Assembly: GCA_002313895.1 (NCBI GenBank)
Contig: DCAW01000105.1
Location: 1-51,259, forward strand
Reading direction: 5' to 3'
DNA: 51,259 nucleotides
DNA from: Dehalococcoidia bacterium UBA1123
Lineage (GTDB): Bacteria > Chloroflexota > Dehalococcoidia > Lucifugimonadales > UBA1123
The notes beneath the pieces are model-generated. The model was given only the letters and a program-made list of their open reading frames with translations, was not told the origin of the DNA and ran no database searches. A program made the translations under genes and the position numbers. Of this stretch, positions 1-7,143 are shown piece after piece; position 1 is the first letter of the stretch; the number at the start of each line of letters is the position of its first letter.

Positions 1-199
1 CCTGAGTGGTCGTGCCGACGATCTTCTCAGCGTTTCCGTATGCCGAGGCGCAGTCGATGAAGTTAATATCATTCGCCAGGCGGTTACCGACGATCTGGCT
101 TCAGACGGCTATATCCTCATCCGATGTCACGTCAAATGTCCTCAATGTTCCGAGCCCAATCGTGGCTATTTCGAGGTTTCCGAGTTTTCGGTATTCCAA
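1..199 (-). pseudogene. aldo/keto reductase, N-terminal fragment with in-frame TGA
   Basis: Reading the minus strand from a TTG at 199, the translation begins LEYRKLGNLEIATIGLGTLR and later gives NFIDCASAYGNAEKIVG. This is the N-terminus of an aldo/keto reductase, with the catalytic Asp (FID) and Tyr (AYGN) in place. An in-frame TGA at 101-103 interrupts it after DEDIAV, where homologues usually carry an Arg or other non-redox residue, so a CGA-to-TGA change is the simplest reading. The gene runs off the window start. It is either a pseudogene or a base-call error. The position is not a conserved cysteine, so selenocysteine is unlikely. Family members reduce aldehydes and ketones with NADPH. 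Confidence 0.7.
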
Positions 200-216
200 G
201 TTTTTGCTTCCTGAAG

Positions 217-232
217 GGTATCAGGTGTCAGG
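217..232. repeat. heptamer-phased repeat (TATCAGG TGTCAGG)
   Basis: Two adjacent heptamers, TATCAGG and TGTCAGG, lie just upstream of the reductase fragment. The same seven-base phase recurs at many intergenic sites of the window. Confidence 0.6.
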
Positions 233-238
233 AAAATT

Positions 239-331
239 GCCATTCTGAGGTCTCAACCGAAGAATCTGACCACGAGTGACACAACTGCTGGATCATGGAC
301 GATCAGATGCTTCACCTCGACTTAGCATGAC
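239..331. repeat. dispersed ~90-bp palindromic repeat, copy 1
   Basis: Imperfect inverted repeat. The left arm has CATTCTGAG...CGAAGAATCTG and the right arm CAGATGCTTC...TTAGCATGAC. Related copies lie at 4211-4300, 8565-8654 and about 13911-14004. No coding potential is visible. The arms resemble terminal inverted repeats of a miniature element. Confidence 0.65.
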
Positions 332-340
332 AGGCAGGTG

Positions 341-1222
341 TCAGTCAGGGAACGTAATTACGACTTCATGGCCCACATCTATCACGCACAAATCCTCGCC
401 GATCTCGAAGCGGCCTGAGTAGGTCTTGCGGGTCCCAGCGTTCACCTCTTCTTCAGTAGAGCCGGTAGCGCCGACTATGTGAGAGTACACTGCCAGCTTA
501 GGTTTGACCTTTGAGAATATATCGCCGACCTCTTCGGGCGTGGTGTGGTGCTGAATGATGCGCTCTGACTCGCCTGGGTCGCGGCCTACTGCGGCGCGAC
601 GCGCTCGCACAGATTCGGGAGCAACCACTTCGTGAATGAGCAGGTCTGCGCCCTGGGCATATTTGATCAGGTTTTCGGAGTAACGAGTGTCGCCGGACAG
701 AACCACGCTTCGCCCTTCGTAGTCAATGCGATACCCGAAGGCGGGCTTCACGTGGCCGTGGTCAACGTCGAATGTTGTGATTTTCACTCCGTTTTCTTGG
801 TACACAAAGCCCTGCTGGGTGTCTGTGGCCTCTACTGCGATGCCGTCAGCAGGGAATTTTTCGTCCAGGTCTCGGCGGATGTGGATGTCTGCCTGGTATG
901 CCTTCTCCAGATGGCCCATCATGTCCGCTGTGCCCGACGGCCCCCAGATGCGGAAGGGGGTCTCCCGTCCCATCACCCAGCCGGACAGCCACAGGTCGGG
1001 AATCCCCACCACATGGTCCGAGTGCAGGTGCGTAAGGAAGAATTTATCCGACTGTGGCGATGGCACGTTAACCTGCATCAACCGCTGGGCCGATCCTCTG
1101 CCGCAGTCGAACACAAAGTTCTGGTTCGCGGCCTGAACCAAAATGCTCGGCCCGAATCGCCGCATCAGGGGCACAGGCGTGCCGGTTCCGAGGAGGGTTA
1201 CTTTTAATTGGCTGTCGGTCAT
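341..1222 (-). CDS. MBL-fold metallohydrolase (RNase Z-like)
   Basis: A 293-aa metallo-beta-lactamase-fold protein. The metal motif THLHSDH lies at residues 64-70 (H65, H67, D69, H70). Further likely ligands are the His in DVDHGH (about 155-157), Asp178 in SGDTR and His248 in YSHIV. The N-terminal LLGTGTPVP strand and the HxHxDH spacing match the RNase Z/arylsulfatase-like branch. The enzyme should bind two zinc ions and hydrolyse a phosphodiester or similar ester in the cytoplasm. The ATG at 1222 is preceded by GAGAGGAA at good spacing. True tRNase Z enzymes carry an exosite arm that I do not see clearly, so tRNA processing is not assured. Many homologues near catabolic genes are simply hydrolases. 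The flanking minus-strand genes are monooxygenases. Confidence 0.85.
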   Translation of the reverse strand: MTDSQLKVTLLGTGTPVPLMRRFGPSILVQAANQNFVFDCGRGSAQRLMQVNVPSPQSDKFFLTHLHSDHVVGIPDLWLSGWVMGRETPFRIWGPSGTADMMGHLEKAYQADIHIRRDLDEKFPADGIAVEATDTQQGFVYQENGVKITTFDVDHGHVKPAFGYRIDYEGRSVVLSGDTRYSENLIKYAQGADLLIHEVVAPESVRARRAAVGRDPGESERIIQHHTTPEEVGDIFSKVKPKLAVYSHIVGATGSTEEEVNAGTRKTYSGRFEIGEDLCVIDVGHEVVITFPD

Positions 1223-1283
1223 ATAGATGTTTCCTCTCGGAGTTCTCGAAAAATAAACGATCAGGTGTCATGATCGGTGGTTG

Positions 1284-2456
1284 TCACCGCATGGCGTTTG
1301 CATCGGACTGGCCCAGGACAAATTTGCCGTGGGCCTCGTAGGACGAGTTGCTGACCATGAAGTGCTGAGCAGCGGCGTTCATGTCCCTGAGGCATTGTTG
1401 AAGGTCGTGAGATTTCTCCAAGACTTCGCCTCCACCGTGACGGAATGCAAGGGTCACCGCGTCCAACGCGACTTCGGTGGCATAGGTGGCGCAGCTTCGC
1501 ATCTCCGTCTGCTGCCGGGTGTCGGGATTTCGGCCCTGGCAAGCTGTGTCCCACGACTCCTCCAGTATCTCGGTCATCAGAGAACGGGCCGCCCGCAGGC
1601 GCAGGTCGCACTCTCCGACTTTGTACTGGAATGAAGGGCGGTTCGCTATTACAGATTGATTGAGTCCCCTGCCGCGAGATTTGGTCTCGGCCAAATCGAC
1701 GATGGCGTTCAGAGCGCGGCGTCCGACGCCCAGGGCAAAGCCGGCGTGTTCGTTTGTGACGAAGCCGGGGTGTCCCATCAAGTACAGCGCTCCTCCACGC
1801 TTGGGAGCTACGTCGGCCCTGAAGATGCGCCGTGAAGGGACGAACACGTCAGACACAGAGAAATCACAGCTTCCAGTGCCTCGCAGGCCCATGACATCCC
1901 AATTATCATGAATCTTCACCTCGGAGGTTGGGAACAATGCCCTGCGAATCTCTGGGGCCGCGTCGTCGTTGGGTATTGTTATTCCGCCGCCGACCCATTC
2001 AGAGTGTCGAATCCCGCTGGCGAAGGGCCAGCGACCCGTGACTCGATAACCCCCCTCTACGGGCGTGACCTGACCGGTGGGCGCTCCGACGCCTGCGGCC
2101 CTGGGAATCCGGCCATCCCGGAACACCTCCTGGATGCCTTCATCTGGGAGAAATGCCCCCGGCGAACCGATGCTCGTCGCGCCAATCATAACGCACCATG
2201 ACGCTGATGAATCGTAGAGAGCTAGGGCCTCCAAGACCTCCATCTGAGTAATCGGGTCGGCCTCGGCTCCCCCTAACACTTCCGGCAGTTTCAAACTGAA
2301 CAATCCCGAGTCGTACAGGGCGTTAATCGATGCCGGAGGAATTGTCATTTCCGCTTCTGCTTGCTCTGCGCCTGTGATGATCGTCTCACGGACACTATCA
2401 ACGGCATCGAGTAGCTTTTGCCGATTCTCCTGGCGGTCTGGGCCACCGTAATTCAT
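1284..2456 (-). CDS. acyl-CoA dehydrogenase-like flavin monooxygenase (group D, HsaA-like)
   Basis: A 390-aa protein of the acyl-CoA dehydrogenase fold. The N-terminal helical domain spans about residues 1-115. The middle beta-domain contains GYRVTGRWPFASG (about 135-147), MGLRGTGSCDFSVSDVFVP (about 188-206) is typical of the flavin-binding region, and the C-terminal helical domain includes FRHGGGEVLEKSHDLQQCLRD. This pattern is closest to group D flavin monooxygenases such as HsaA, DszC and HpaB-type proteins, which use reduced flavin and O2 to hydroxylate aromatic or cyclic substrates. A dehydrogenase role is less likely because the usual catalytic Glu context is not evident. ATG at 2456 with AGAGG upstream. 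A diverged paralogue lies at 3015-4190. No flavin reductase is seen next to it, so reduced flavin must come from elsewhere. Confidence 0.8.
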   Translation of the reverse strand: MNYGGPDRQENRQKLLDAVDSVRETIITGAEQAEAEMTIPPASINALYDSGLFSLKLPEVLGGAEADPITQMEVLEALALYDSSASWCVMIGATSIGSPGAFLPDEGIQEVFRDGRIPRAAGVGAPTGQVTPVEGGYRVTGRWPFASGIRHSEWVGGGITIPNDDAAPEIRRALFPTSEVKIHDNWDVMGLRGTGSCDFSVSDVFVPSRRIFRADVAPKRGGALYLMGHPGFVTNEHAGFALGVGRRALNAIVDLAETKSRGRGLNQSVIANRPSFQYKVGECDLRLRAARSLMTEILEESWDTACQGRNPDTRQQTEMRSCATYATEVALDAVTLAFRHGGGEVLEKSHDLQQCLRDMNAAAQHFMVSNSSYEAHGKFVLGQSDANAMR

Positions 2457-2525
2457 TCAATTTACCTCTGGCATGTCTTCGTCGGACGCCCAAACTGTCG
2501 TCGTATTGTCTTCTCAGGCAAGGAT

Positions 2526-2944
2526 TTACTCGATTTCAACGGCTACGATTAAGTCACCGACATAATTGTGAAGCTGCATCAGCGCCGAATTGTTGCGTGA
2601 CTCGTCGGTAGAGATGGAATTGAGAGTGACATCGAGATGGCCGCCGTTCGCGAAGAAAGAATACCACATAAGAAAATCACCGGAATGATAAGGTCCCTGA
2701 TTAAAACGTTGCGTTTCTACGGGAATGGTCTCAATCCATTTCACGGGAGGGCCACGGTTGTGGTTTCCAGGAAAACCGGCAAGATCGTGTCTAAATTCTA
2801 TACATCATCTGCTGGCCGTCGAAAGGGCGACCGCTAGAAACAAGGATGTCTGAAGTTGGTGGCGCCGCCACATTCAGCAAGCATTACCGCGAAATATTCC
2901 ATGTGGTTATCTTCATCACAATAGGCTGTGGGGTGTCCGTGCTG
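2526..2944 (-). pseudogene. decayed unknown coding sequence between the monooxygenase paralogues
   Basis: This 560-bp intergenic stretch carries protein-like minus-strand sequence in two frames. One piece, ending at a TAG at 2834-2836, includes DEDNHMEYFAVMLAECGG and NFRHPCF. The second runs from about 2804 to 2526 and includes NRGPPVKWIETIP, GPYHSGDFLMWYSFF and a C-terminus LHNYVGDLIVAVEIE. A GTG at 2744 could start a 72-aa protein from the second piece alone, but the protein-like reading continues upstream of it to a stop at 2807. I do not recognise the family. Two frames separated by stops suggest a degraded gene. Confidence 0.35.
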
Positions 2945-2982
2945 TCACCCTCTGAGCCAATCCCGTGTCGAACATTGGGCTT

Positions 2983-3007
2983 TTCCTGACACCTGACCAC
3001 CTGAAAC
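2983..3007. repeat. heptamer-phased repeat, minus orientation
   Basis: On the minus strand this reads GGTTTCAGG TGGTCAGG TGTCAGG, the same unit as at 217-232. It abuts the 3' end of the monooxygenase gene. Confidence 0.55.
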
Positions 3008-3014
3008 CTACCCG

Positions 3015-4190
3015 TCACCTCATCAGGTCAACATCCGTCATGCCCAGCAAATGCTGGCCGTGGGCCTCGTAGGACGTGCGGCTGACCATGTAGTGTTGGG
3101 CTACCCCGTGCATGTCCCGCAGGCACTGTTGCAGGTCACTCGACTCGCGCAAGGCCTCGCCACCGCCGTTGCGAAAGGCCAGGTTTACAGCGTCCATAGC
3201 GGTCTCAGTCACGTACACGCAACAGCTTCGCATTATGGATTGGAATTCGAGACTCACTGGACTGCCCTGGCTCGCCACCTCCCATGCCTCTTCCAGCACA
3301 TTGACCATCAAGGATCGGGCCGCTCGGAGGCGAATTTCCATCTGTCCGATCTCTCCCTGGAACGCGGGCCTGTTGGCGATCAGATAGCGGCTGGATGTGC
3401 CACGGCTCTTGGACTTGGCAAGCTCGATTATGGAATTGAGTGAGCGGAACCCCAATCCTAGCGCGACACCGGCATGTTCGGGTATAACGAACCCTGCCCG
3501 TCCCAGCAAAAACAGCGGGCCACCGCGTCGGGGAACTCCGCCTGGGGTGAAAGTAAACTCTTCTGGTACGAACAGGTTGGACACGGAGAAGTCGCAGCTT
3601 CCTGTGCCTCGAAGCCCGGCGACCTGCCAGTTGTCGTGTATTTGGGCGTCGGATGAGCGGAAGATGGCCCTGCGTATCTCTGGAGGGCCGCCTTTGACGC
3701 CAGGAATTCGCACCCCACCGGAAATCCATTCCGCGTGCGGCGTTCCGCTGCCGAAGGTCCAGTGCGCTGTGATGTTGAACCCGCCGTCGGTCGGCTCCGC
3801 GTCTCCGCCGGGGGCCGCAACGCCGACGCTCCGAGGCACCCGATCATCTGTGAAGATTTGCTGTATGGCTTCGCCGGGCAAAAAGGCGCCCGCCAGTCCG
3901 ATGCTGGTGGCTCCGACCATCAACACCCAAGCGGCGGTGGCGTCGTACAACGCCATCGCCTCGATCACGTCCATCAGGGTTACGGGATCGACCTCGGCCC
4001 CTCCAAGCTCAACAGGGAGTTTCAGGGCCATGAGTCTGGAATCGTACAATGCATCGACGGTCGCTGGAGGGAGCGTGCCTTCTCTTTCAGCCTGTTCTGC
4101 TCCGGCAGTTATGACCTCGCGAACACTCTCCACCGCATCCAACAGAACACGACGTTTATCCTGACGGCCTGATGGGAATGGAAGGTTCAA
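3015..4190 (-). CDS. acyl-CoA dehydrogenase-like flavin monooxygenase, paralogue
   Basis: A 391-aa protein aligning along its full length with the product of 1284-2456. Shared blocks are LLDAV(E/D)SVRE, LYDS, LGGAE(V/A)DP, GLRGTGSCDFSVS, NGGGEALRESSDLQQCLRDMHG and SYEAHG. It is therefore a second group D-like flavin monooxygenase, expected to use reduced flavin and O2. Divergence is substantial, so this is an old duplication or two imported relatives with different substrates. The start is a TTG at 4190, chosen because the N-terminus then aligns with the paralogue; no strong ribosome-binding site precedes it. The two genes are separated by a decayed reading frame. Downstream on the same strand in the wider region are an extradiol-type VOC protein and a luciferase-like monooxygenase. 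Confidence 0.8.
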   Translation of the reverse strand: MNLPFPSGRQDKRRVLLDAVESVREVITAGAEQAEREGTLPPATVDALYDSRLMALKLPVELGGAEVDPVTLMDVIEAMALYDATAAWVLMVGATSIGLAGAFLPGEAIQQIFTDDRVPRSVGVAAPGGDAEPTDGGFNITAHWTFGSGTPHAEWISGGVRIPGVKGGPPEIRRAIFRSSDAQIHDNWQVAGLRGTGSCDFSVSNLFVPEEFTFTPGGVPRRGGPLFLLGRAGFVIPEHAGVALGLGFRSLNSIIELAKSKSRGTSSRYLIANRPAFQGEIGQMEIRLRAARSLMVNVLEEAWEVASQGSPVSLEFQSIMRSCCVYVTETAMDAVNLAFRNGGGEALRESSDLQQCLRDMHGVAQHYMVSRTSYEAHGQHLLGMTDVDLMR

Positions 4191-4210
4191 AGGTCGAAAA
4201 TCTCATGAAC

Positions 4211-4300
4211 GTCATGCTGAATAGAGTGAAGCATCTGGCCGTCAATAGGACAATCGTGGTTCCACTGACGACCAGATTCTTCGCCGCGACTCAGCATGAC
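4211..4300. repeat. dispersed ~90-bp palindromic repeat, copy 2
   Basis: Best-formed copy. GTCATGCTGA at 4211-4220 pairs with TCAGCATGAC at 4291-4300. Internally, GAAGCATCTGG faces CCAGATTCTTCG. The whole unit is about 90 bp with terminal inverted arms near 30 bp. Confidence 0.7.
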
Positions 4301-4302
4301 AG

Positions 4303-4325
4303 GCTAGCTGACGGCTGATTGCTGG
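4303..4325. repeat. heptamer-phased repeat (AGCTGACGGCTGAT type)
   Basis: The units AGCTGAC and GGCTGAT directly follow palindromic repeat copy 2. The same 13 bases, GCTGACGGCTGAT, form the last bases of the window (51247-51259). Confidence 0.55.
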
Positions 4326-4339
4326 ATACTGAGAGCTTT

Positions 4340-4816
4340 CTAGCTAGGAATCGCCGCGCGCGCGATGTCTAGAAGCGCCTCTTCCGAGTCATCAAGATTC
4401 ACAGCGTCGCCGTGGGGCTGAGGAACGTCGAATCCCGTCTTGTAGTAGACCTCGATCGTGTTGCCTTCCGGGTCAAACGCGTACATGCCGAAAGCGTTTC
4501 CGTGGCTGACTGTGCGCTGGATGGTCACATCTTCCTCTGCCTTGAAGACGGTGTGAAATTCCTTGAGTTCTGCCAACGTGTCAACTTTGAAGGACAGTTG
4601 CTGGACCACCCTGGTGTTGCTATCGGAGACGCGGCCCTTCATGATTACGAACTCGTGGTGCTCCTCTTCGGGGTGGGCACTCAAGAAAACCATACCCCGT
4701 TGTTCCAGGTCTTCGTCGGCGATCTTAAGGCCCATGACCCTGGTGTAAAAGTCCCGCTGTTTCATCAGGTCGTCAACAAAAATTCCTACATGTCCCAGTC
4801 CGCTTACCTGTGGCAT
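4340..4816 (-). CDS. VOC-family protein, extradiol dioxygenase-like
   Basis: A 158-aa vicinal-oxygen-chelate protein with two beta-alpha-beta-beta-beta modules. Candidate metal ligands are His9 (LGHVGIF), His53 or His54 (EEHHEF) and Glu122 (GNTIEVYY), the H-H-E triad of extradiol ring-cleavage enzymes and glyoxalases. The family also includes fosfomycin-resistance proteins, so the substrate is open. The setting, downstream of two hydroxylase-like flavin monooxygenases, makes ring cleavage of a hydroxylated aromatic an attractive inference. ATG at 4816 is preceded by GGGAGG at 6 nt. The gene is shorter than classical catechol 2,3-dioxygenases (about 300 aa), resembling one-domain types. Confidence 0.8.
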   Translation of the reverse strand: MPQVSGLGHVGIFVDDLMKQRDFYTRVMGLKIADEDLEQRGMVFLSAHPEEEHHEFVIMKGRVSDSNTRVVQQLSFKVDTLAELKEFHTVFKAEEDVTIQRTVSHGNAFGMYAFDPEGNTIEVYYKTGFDVPQPHGDAVNLDDSEEALLDIARAAIPS

Positions 4817-4863
4817 TGTTGCCTCCCGTCTATTCTTGGGTGTTAATAGTTTGTGATTGCGTG

Positions 4864-4886
4864 GGGGCGGGTTTGAAACCCGCCCC
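4864..4886. terminator. perfect GGGGCGGGTTT/AAACCCGCCCC hairpin
   Basis: Eleven-base arms separated by a single G, between the DUF3500 and VOC genes. No U-rich tail follows on either strand, so it may act as a weak terminator or RNA-stabilising hairpin. It belongs to a hairpin family that recurs at 17658, 28494 and 36742. Confidence 0.55.
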
Positions 4887-4913
4887 TGCCGGGGTGCATT
4901 GTTGGAGCGTCAA

Positions 4914-5936
4914 TTAGAGAACATGGTACATCAGGTGATGCTCGCGCATCACGTCCGAAGCGAAGTCGTTATCCACGTCTCGGATTACGGAGTGGATGTG
5001 GTTGGCGCCGTTTTGAACGTTATCGTACTCGACCACGAAGCTGCCAGAGTGGATTCGATAGTAGTGGCCTTTGAACGCCTCAGTCCCACCTGCCCAGGCC
5101 AGATGGAAGTTGCCGACGCCTTCCTCCTGAATTGCAGTCATCTTGTCATGGGAGATGTCGTGCCTCACCTGAGTTACGTACTCGGTGATCAGGGACATCA
5201 ACATTTCCTGCTGTGTGCCGTTCATCTGAGAGCCAGGCAATCCCTCCTCTTTCGGGAAGACGGGCTTGGATGAATTATAGGAATAGATATCCCAAGGCGC
5301 GTCGTCCTCAACGATGGCGCGGGTGCGCTGGCCAGAGTCCAGGCTGTTGATAAGCTCCAACGCCATGTCCTCGCGGTTGCTGAGGATTCGCAATCCTGCC
5401 TGGTCGCCTTTTAGAACCTCGGCTGGGTTGGCGCCAAAGAAGAACGGTGTGGTGGCTATGATCTTATCCCCCCAAATGCTGAAGTGCAGGGAGACGTGAT
5501 GGCCCTCGGCTCTCCAGCCCCAGGGGTCTTCTCCACCTGGCTCACCAAAGATCGTCCAATAGTAAAGCTCTGGATTCCGGCTGAACGATATGACGCCTGC
5601 TTCCTTCTCGATGGGGCCGAGAATAGACTCATGGTCGATGATCTGCTTTGTGCGATGGTAGGCTACCGGGTCTAGCGTCTTCTCGACGATGGCCATAGCC
5701 AGGGATCGCTGGTTTTCGTCCATGTCCCTCAGAGGCAGTCCGTGCCTGTTCATGGGCGGGTAGTACCAGAAGATGCGCTCGCCGTCCAGATAGTGGAACG
5801 TGGCCTTCGCTTTCTGGTCAGCCGATAGGCTCCCCAGGAAGGCGCTGGCCGCCTGAGTAATCTCTCCTACCGCATGGGCCCGCTCGTGTCCGTGGTCGTG
5901 GTCGTGGTCATGGTCGTGATCTGTTGACAATTCCAT
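4914..5936 (-). CDS. DUF3500 family protein with His/Asp-rich N-terminus
   Basis: A 340-aa protein that I recognise as DUF3500, a family without an assigned reaction. Typical blocks are LGSLSADQKAKATF, NRHGLPLRDM, FGEPG with WGWRAEGHHVSLHFSI, TPFFFGANPAEV, and a C-terminal GHYYRIHSGSFVVEYDN followed by NHIHSV. The many conserved His residues suggest a metal site, but this is inference. Residues 7-21 (DHDHDHDHDHGHERA) form an unusual metal-binding tail encoded by tandem GTGGTC units on the plus strand. ATG at 5936 lies too close to its AGGAGG, so the TTG six bases inside (5930) is a plausible alternative start. It begins 6 nt after the stop of the luciferase-like gene, so the two are almost certainly co-transcribed. 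Confidence 0.8.
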   Translation of the reverse strand: MELSTDHDHDHDHDHGHERAHAVGEITQAASAFLGSLSADQKAKATFHYLDGERIFWYYPPMNRHGLPLRDMDENQRSLAMAIVEKTLDPVAYHRTKQIIDHESILGPIEKEAGVISFSRNPELYYWTIFGEPGGEDPWGWRAEGHHVSLHFSIWGDKIIATTPFFFGANPAEVLKGDQAGLRILSNREDMALELINSLDSGQRTRAIVEDDAPWDIYSYNSSKPVFPKEEGLPGSQMNGTQQEMLMSLITEYVTQVRHDISHDKMTAIQEEGVGNFHLAWAGGTEAFKGHYYRIHSGSFVVEYDNVQNGANHIHSVIRDVDNDFASDVMREHHLMYHVL

Positions 5937-5942
5937 CCCTCC

Positions 5943-7016
5943 TCAAGAATTCACATTCGTTGTTTGCCTGATTTTCGGGGCCACTTCCTCGCCGAACAAA
6001 TTGACTGATTTTAACACCCGCTCAGAAGGTATCCCGCCTCCTACATTAGACTCCATGATGAAGCCGGACAACCCCAGGGTATCTCGAAGCTCAATGAGCC
6101 GTTCGGTCACAACATCTGGCGTGCCGTAGGCAAGGCGATCTCTCAGCAGGTCATCGTATGTTATAGTGCCGAGACGCTCTCCTCGCTCGGCCCGTTCCTC
6201 ACCGGATTCAGTGCCCGACCGACCAACCGATCCTGTGAACGCCTGCTGGAGACGTGCATACGCCTTCATTGCGCTCTCCTGTGGCTCGGAGTGTGCCTGC
6301 TCCATGCTGTCGGCCACGTAGATGGGTATGCGAAGCGCTATTTTGCCATCAGGGTTCACTGTGCGGTAATCCACTATCGCGTCGGCCAGATCGATCACTG
6401 ACATTCCTCTGAGGCCCACCAGAATGTCCAAGCCCATTTCCCCGAAAAGCTCAAAAGTCGGTTTCGTGGTTGCGGCGGCCCAGATGGGCGGGTATGGCTT
6501 TTGATACGGCTTGGGAATTACTGACACATCTTTGAATGTGTAGGTGTCGCCTTCGTGGGAAAAGGTGTCCTCTGTCCATGCGAGCTTCATCACGTTGAGA
6601 TACTCGCCGAACCGATTTCGAGATTCTTCGTAAGGCAGGTCGTAGCCCTCATAGGAACGGGTGAACCCGCTTCGGCCAACCCCCAGATCGAACCGACCCT
6701 CGCAGATGTTGTCCAGCGTCGCAACCTCCTCAGCCATGCGGATGGGGTGTCCCAGAGGCAGAACCAGTACGCCGGTGCCAACTCTAATGCGCTGGGTGCG
6801 CTCTGCGATGGCGGTTGCGAGAATCATGGGAGCCGAGACGATGGACGGCACCCCTCCTGTGCCTGTTGGCGTGGCGAAGTGACGCTCAGCGAGCCAAACG
6901 CCGTCGAAAGTCAAATCTTCAGCCACATGAGCCATCTTGAACGCTTCGTCGAAGGCTTGCCGCTGGTTCAGGTGTGGCGGATAGTCGCACTCCATCGAAA
7001 GCCCTATATGCACCAC
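5943..7016 (-). CDS. luciferase-like (LLM) flavin-dependent monooxygenase
   Basis: A 357-aa TIM-barrel protein of the bacterial luciferase superfamily. The N-terminus GLSMECDYPP, FDGVWLAERHF (about 38-48), RIRVGTGVLVLPLGHPIRMAEEVATLD (about 76-102) and RFDLGVGRSG (about 107-116) are classic. Members oxidise organic substrates with reduced FMN, or use coenzyme F420. The VLVLPLGHP stretch favours FMN-type enzymes close to luciferase alpha, but the cofactor is not proven. The start is one of two consecutive GTG codons, at 7016 or 7013; AAGGAG at 7021-7026 fits the second slightly better. It heads a two-gene unit with DUF3500 and has a good promoter at 7058-7086. Confidence 0.85.
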   Translation of the reverse strand: MVHIGLSMECDYPPHLNQRQAFDEAFKMAHVAEDLTFDGVWLAERHFATPTGTGGVPSIVSAPMILATAIAERTQRIRVGTGVLVLPLGHPIRMAEEVATLDNICEGRFDLGVGRSGFTRSYEGYDLPYEESRNRFGEYLNVMKLAWTEDTFSHEGDTYTFKDVSVIPKPYQKPYPPIWAAATTKPTFELFGEMGLDILVGLRGMSVIDLADAIVDYRTVNPDGKIALRIPIYVADSMEQAHSEPQESAMKAYARLQQAFTGSVGRSGTESGEERAERGERLGTITYDDLLRDRLAYGTPDVVTERLIELRDTLGLSGFIMESNVGGGIPSERVLKSVNLFGEEVAPKIRQTTNVNS

Positions 7017-7057
7017 GACGCTCCTTCTGGATCACACTGCTCGGAGTTGTTCCTGAT

Positions 7058-7086
7058 GTTATACCAACAATTGTCCAAATTGTCAT
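7058..7086 (-). promoter_or_regulatory. predicted sigma70-type promoter of the LLM-DUF3500 unit
   Basis: On the minus strand, ATGACA (7081-7086) and TATAAC (7058-7063) are separated by exactly 17 bp. Each hexamer matches the consensus at five of six positions. Transcription would start about 35 nt before the gene. Confidence 0.55.
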
Positions 7087-7143
7087 GTATGGCACGCTAT
7101 ACCTGATATTTTCATGATGATTTGATCGTAGCATGCGTGCTGG

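Noticed and set aside
101..103. In-frame TGA in the aldo/keto reductase fragment with a GCCAG...CTGGC hairpin downstream, as a second selenocysteine
   Set aside because: The position is not a conserved Cys or redox site in the family; a CGA-to-TGA nonsense change or base error is simpler, and the loop is large.
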